From contig OZ316891.1 in NCBI GenBank assembly GCA_973895155.1, forward strand, positions 28,086,001 to 28,150,000: 64,000 nt of DNA. The letters are read 5' to 3'. Made by a program: the position numbers and the translations under genes. Shown piece by piece: positions 59,975 through 64,000 of the stretch (position 1 is its first letter; the number at the start of each line of letters is the position of its first letter). Source of the DNA: Marsupella aquatica. Its lineage: Eukaryota > Marchantiophyta. The notes beneath the pieces were generated by a model, which saw nothing but the letters and a program-made list of their open reading frames with translations, made no database searches and was not told the DNA's origin.

Positions 59975-62900
59975 ATGGCAATGGCCTTCTACAGCCTTGT
60001 TGCGAGAGAGAAGCTCCGTTCGGTTCCTCTCATGCTGTTTCTGGTCTCCGCCGTGTCGGTCTGGACGAACGTGCGCTCGTCTGAGGCCTCGTATTGCGTG
60101 AAGGACACTGGTATGTGTGTTGTTGCAACACTGCAGGACGAAATTTCCCGCACTGCAAATTTCCATCCTAGGCTCGCAGGCTGGCTGACCGGCTGCTTGA
60201 ATGTTTGCTGTTTTTCTGAGTCATCGATCGTACGGGAAGGAGTTTGCAATGCCCAGAAAGGAATCAATGCTCACATTCTTGTGAGTTTGATTATATTGTA
60301 GTAACAGAGCAGGGAGTTTTGGGTCTCTATCTTTTTATTTAGTGCAATTTTGGAAAATTGGGGCTCTGATCATGTGAGGGCAAGGATAGTGTAAAAGGGA
60401 TCGACGGATTGGAAGGAATGGATTCGTGGCAGGAATTGTTTTTGATTTGTATTTCGATGAAGGGGATGGAATTGACTCGAGGAAAGTTGGGAATCCTGTG
60501 GGCTTTGAAATGGCGATGATATATTTCTAGCACTTAGGAATTTTCCGTAGTGTTGGCCGGGCTCTTTCAAGGTTGAGCTTGGAATTTGATGAATTGTTTT
60601 TCACATTTGAAATGCGCTTCGAATCCCCCTTTCTCATGGCTTTTGTTATTTTCTTTCTTCATTGGCTTTTGGGGTCGCTGATCTCCCATGACGGAGAGGT
60701 TCTTGATTTCTTTTGACGCTCGGGGCCTTTGTAAGCAACACTCGCGTCGCATATCCTTGGTTTCATTTTAACGAAGACCTCGTTTGTCCAAATCGGGGAA
60801 TTTCAACTGACATCAGCCAACTTTCTTGGAGGTACAGGAGTAGTAGCAGAAGGGGGATGCGAGGCTTTCGACAACTGTGGACTTGTAGAAGGACACAACA
60901 TCTACTTAAAAGTAACAGAACCTACTCTTGCTGGAATTCATTTACAAGGTGGGCATCTCTACTACTTTTCTGCCAACTAATACTGCCGCTTGAGTGCATT
61001 TCCTACATCACTGGCTATTTGAGTCCAGATTTTAAGCCTAGGAAAGCTTCACAATTAATGAGATACTCACTTCACTCTGCGATGGTTTTAGCAGTAAGAG
61101 TGAAAGAGCCATTGAATGACTGGAAAATAAATCTAACGATGTTAGCAGAAACCACGAGATTCCATTGTTCTTCTTTCTGGACTCCTATCTCAGAAACTCA
61201 ATATGTTTGTGTTATTTCTTTTCAGACCTGCCTGGTTTCACTCGGAGTGTTTATGAGCGTGACTATGCACTTATCACCCCGGAGAGCCAAGTGTATAGTC
61301 CAATTCCTGGCTGGTAAGTATCATTAAGTTGACTTCGGAAGCTTTGAAAGATGGTTGCTAATATTGATTCCTAGAAAATATACCCACAGCGTCATCTGGA
61401 AGGCAACAATCACTAATTCTTAGCTTTCTTCTTTGGCAGGACCAATACATTGGGGGCTTATCTCGTCACTCCAGCAATTGGTTCACATTTTAATATGTAT
61501 TTCGCTAAGATGGGAGGTATATAGCTTGTGCCCCACTCATGCAATCTTGTTCGTCCTGAGTAGATTTTCCTTAAGACCAGAACCAAAAGTTTCGATAGCT
61601 TCTGAGCTGTTCAAGTACTGTGGACGACAGGAGTAGTGTCATTGTCTAATGTTTGACATGTTGGAGAACTGAACAAAAAAACTGAAACCCTCAGGGAAGG
61701 AAGGGACCTGATTTTCTTGTCAGTCTCAGCCAGACGAGGTCTATGTGCCTAATTCGTGGTCCAGTTACCTGCAGGCAATTCTTCATCTGCTCAACCTTCT
61801 GATAATGTCGAAAGGTAGACCACTGCATTGAATATTGGACTGCGCCTTCCTCGTTTAAGTTGTTTCTGTTTCCAGCAATTGCATTGAATCAACTTTGACC
61901 ATATCTGTGAGAGGCTGGGCAGTTCTTCGGTTATTGCAGTTTGGTTGATCTTTTATAATTTTCTGCCAGGTTCATTTTTGTGGTACAAGGCGGTGTCCAG
62001 CTCAAGACGGAAGAGTTTGGGGATCCAGTAACATATCATATTGGGGTATGTAAGATATTAAACTTTTCATTTGCTTCATATTCCCCTTAATTATAAGTGT
62101 GTGTTTTAGGGTTGAAGATGCCCATCACTTAAATCGTTTCGCCATTTGAGGGCAAATCTAAACAAGCAGCAAAGATTTCACCTCTGGGATATAGGAACTG
62201 ATCGCTCTTCTGGTTGTGACAGGTGGACGGCTTTGCATACTTGCCTGGACACACAAGTCACGTGATATATTCCGTTGCATCGTCCACCCTCATCGTGTTT
62301 GAGAGAAGGTGTGTATATAGAGTAACTCGATCAACACAAAGGCTTTCATGCCCATTCTTTTTATCACCTGGCAAGTTTATGTTTTGTGGGTGTTCATTGT
62401 ATCATGGAAAAGTGTAGGGGGGCATAAGTGTCTGTCCTTGTCCCATTGAAATATCCCTGCGATCAGCCTAGAAGCATAGAAGTAACTGGAGGTCCGTCCA
62501 TCTTGAATGCATTATGTCCCACTAACTTGGAAACGTGTTCCATCAAGGTATCTGAAAGGAAGCAATTATGAACCAAAGCTCATTGTTGGCTACACTGACG
62601 AGCAACCTCTCTTAGATACACCTGGGGAGGTGAGTAACATGGTAGACACTGTTGTCAAACCTCTGCTTCTGTCCATGCCTAATAAATAGAGATGCTGAAG
62701 GATTGTTGCGACGAAACTTCTAGTAAAGTTGGATGGTGGATTGCACCAGTTAAACTGCGTGGATACCGAATGAACGTCAATATCTAGTCGTATAAGGCTT
62801 TTGTGTGTTCCCTTTGTGTGTTCCTTTTGTGTGTTTTTGTAGTGCTGGTAGGGAAGTTGAGAGATTGCTTGATGTTCTTGTAGGTATTTTCTCTTCGGAA

Positions 62901-63878
62901 ACTGTTACCCAGCAGCTCTACATACGACTTTAACATCCATGTAAGTTACTTTCATCCTCTGCAGCATGAAGAAAAATACGCACAATTGTGGGGTAGGCAT
63001 GAGTTGGAAATGGTAATTTGTAAACTTACGATATCATTTTAAGTGTTAGATTAGTTTCAGTTTTGCGAGGATCCTATCTAAGAAAACCATGTTGGGGAGA
63101 GGATGTACACATTCGTCTCCCAAAGGCTAACTTTGTGATCCTCGTATGGTGTTTTGGCTGAGCAGGTGATGGATTTCCAACCTGGGGAATACTTGAATGT
63201 GAAGGTGAGTTATTTTTGCCAAGGCTTTAGTACGTTGATCAACTGTTTCATTTAAGTGACAGATGCCTTAACTTTCCTTTGATGGCTTCTTGGTATGGTG
63301 TTTGGAGCAGGAGGTGCACTACAACCAACACGGACTTGTCTTGCTAGAAGGCCGTGGTATTTACCGGCTTGGAAAAGACTGGTACTTCCACCTCCTTTCT
63401 GCAAGATGTCAAAGGGCAATCACAGAGTATTGTAAAGAGTCAGCTAAATTTGTACTGTTACCAAGTGGTTGTGAGTAGGAAGGAGTATCTCTGTTGAAAC
63501 AACGAGAGCTACTGCTGTCCTGTTGACAGTAAACCCGCTCATGACCCAGATGGCCAGATTGATAAATGTTGTCTTGACTGAATGTAGGCATCCTGTTCAA
63601 GCTGGCGATGTTATCTGGATGGCTCCATTTGTTCCACAATGGTAAATAACCTTCCAAACACTCTGTTAACTATAGTCGCGCTTTTATTCAGTAGATATCT
63701 GTCATATGACCTGCCCGAGCTCTTCAGAAATCTTACATTGACCAAACGTATTTCTTCATGGGGATGATTTTTAAAATTTGGCTCTATTCTCTGCAGGTAT
63801 GCAGCTCTGGGGCGAACCCGGTCTCGGTACCTTCTTTACAAGGATGTTAATCGAGATCCTCTTCTCCATCCTTACTGA
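59975..63878 (+). CDS. UGLYAH: (S)-ureidoglycine aminohydrolase, thirteen exons
   Basis: This enzyme converts (S)-ureidoglycine to (S)-ureidoglycolate plus ammonia in ER purine (allantoin) catabolism. Exons: 59975-60110, 60817-60948, 61226-61313, 61440-61516, 61775-61814, 61970-62045, 62223-62308, 62548-62629, 62884-62940, 63166-63204, 63311-63381, 63588-63641, 63797-63878. All junctions are GT-AG, phase closes exactly, giving 339 residues. It is a bicupin. The C-terminal cupin carries KEVHYNQHG with Glu272, His274 and His278, and FVPQW with Gln312; the spacing equals that of the Mn(II) ligands known for the plant enzyme. Other family blocks include LPGFTRSVYERDYALITPES and MDFQPGEYLNVK. Residues 1-40 have a charged start and hydrophobic core (VPLMLFLVSAVSVW), as in a signal peptide. 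Exon 2's acceptor (CATCAG at 60811-60816) is the least certain junction. Intact. Confidence 0.95.
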
Positions 63879-64000
63879 GGAATAGATGTGACACAACTAG
63901 ATGGAGTTGTGGTTGATGGTTCCGTTTAAGAACCTGGATGTCTGTCTAGGCGTGTAGTCAGGTAGTCAGGAATACTAATTAAGCCAGCTAGAGGCTTCGA
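63879..64000 (+). other. 3' flank of UGLYAH
   Basis: The 122 bases after the stop codon. No AATAAA word is seen here, so the polyadenylation site probably lies beyond the window or uses a variant signal. Confidence 0.4.

Overview
This is nuclear DNA of a land plant. Genes are sparse and split by GT-AG introns. The intergenic DNA is long and AT-rich, with plant-type retrotransposons: a Ty1/copia element, solo LTRs, a LINE tail and a tRNA-derived SINE. Two gene products belong to families with close plant relatives (an ER-type (S)-ureidoglycine aminohydrolase and a plant-type PL1 pectate lyase). The exact lineage cannot be fixed from the sequence. Divergent N-termini in both proteins would fit a non-seed plant (bryophyte, lycophyte or fern), but that is only an impression.

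Layout. 1-2.5 kb: no clear gene. 2.5-6.8 kb: a minus-strand Ty1/copia element with CTCTT target duplications, lacking most of gag and carrying several stops. It lies between two weak ankyrin-like fragments (about 2.2 kb and 7.6 kb). 8.9-9.85 kb: stacked tandem duplications around a short coiled-coil ORF. 11.1-11.7 kb (minus): an intact small gene ending in an oxidoreductase-like (OXLD1-type) Cys motif. 12-39 kb: gene-poor DNA with a 108-bp duplication, a decayed reverse-transcriptase tail (20.2-20.8 kb), a GC-rich block (23-24.7 kb), a 344-bp solo LTR (25.1 kb), a tandem array of about 240-bp units (27.9-28.6 kb), a SINE (31.8-32.1 kb), a LINE 3' fragment with 16-bp target duplications (34.4-34.9 kb) and a long inverted repeat (37.4-37.9 kb). 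39.8-41.4 kb (plus): an intact single-exon gene for a Ser-rich, acidic, probably disordered protein. 44.4 and 47.0 kb: two more solo LTRs with perfect 5-bp duplications. 50.8-54.4 kb (minus): a complete five-exon pectate lyase gene whose 1.57-kb first intron is packed with a tandem repeat. 55.2-55.9 kb: a GC-rich island with an inverted CCAAT palindrome. 59.2-59.8 kb: 45-bp repeats. 59.98-63.88 kb (plus): a complete thirteen-exon ureidoglycine aminohydrolase gene.

The four supported genes (mitochondrial-type small protein, disordered protein, cell-wall pectate lyase, ER purine catabolism enzyme) share no evident pathway; they are ordinary neighbours in a plant chromosome. I found no operon-like or defence-like system. 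The most informative material is the spliced gene models, the dated-by-structure retroelement insertions, and the repeats lodged in an intron and a promoter. Exon coordinates were derived by reading splice junctions by eye and checking that reading phase closes exactly.
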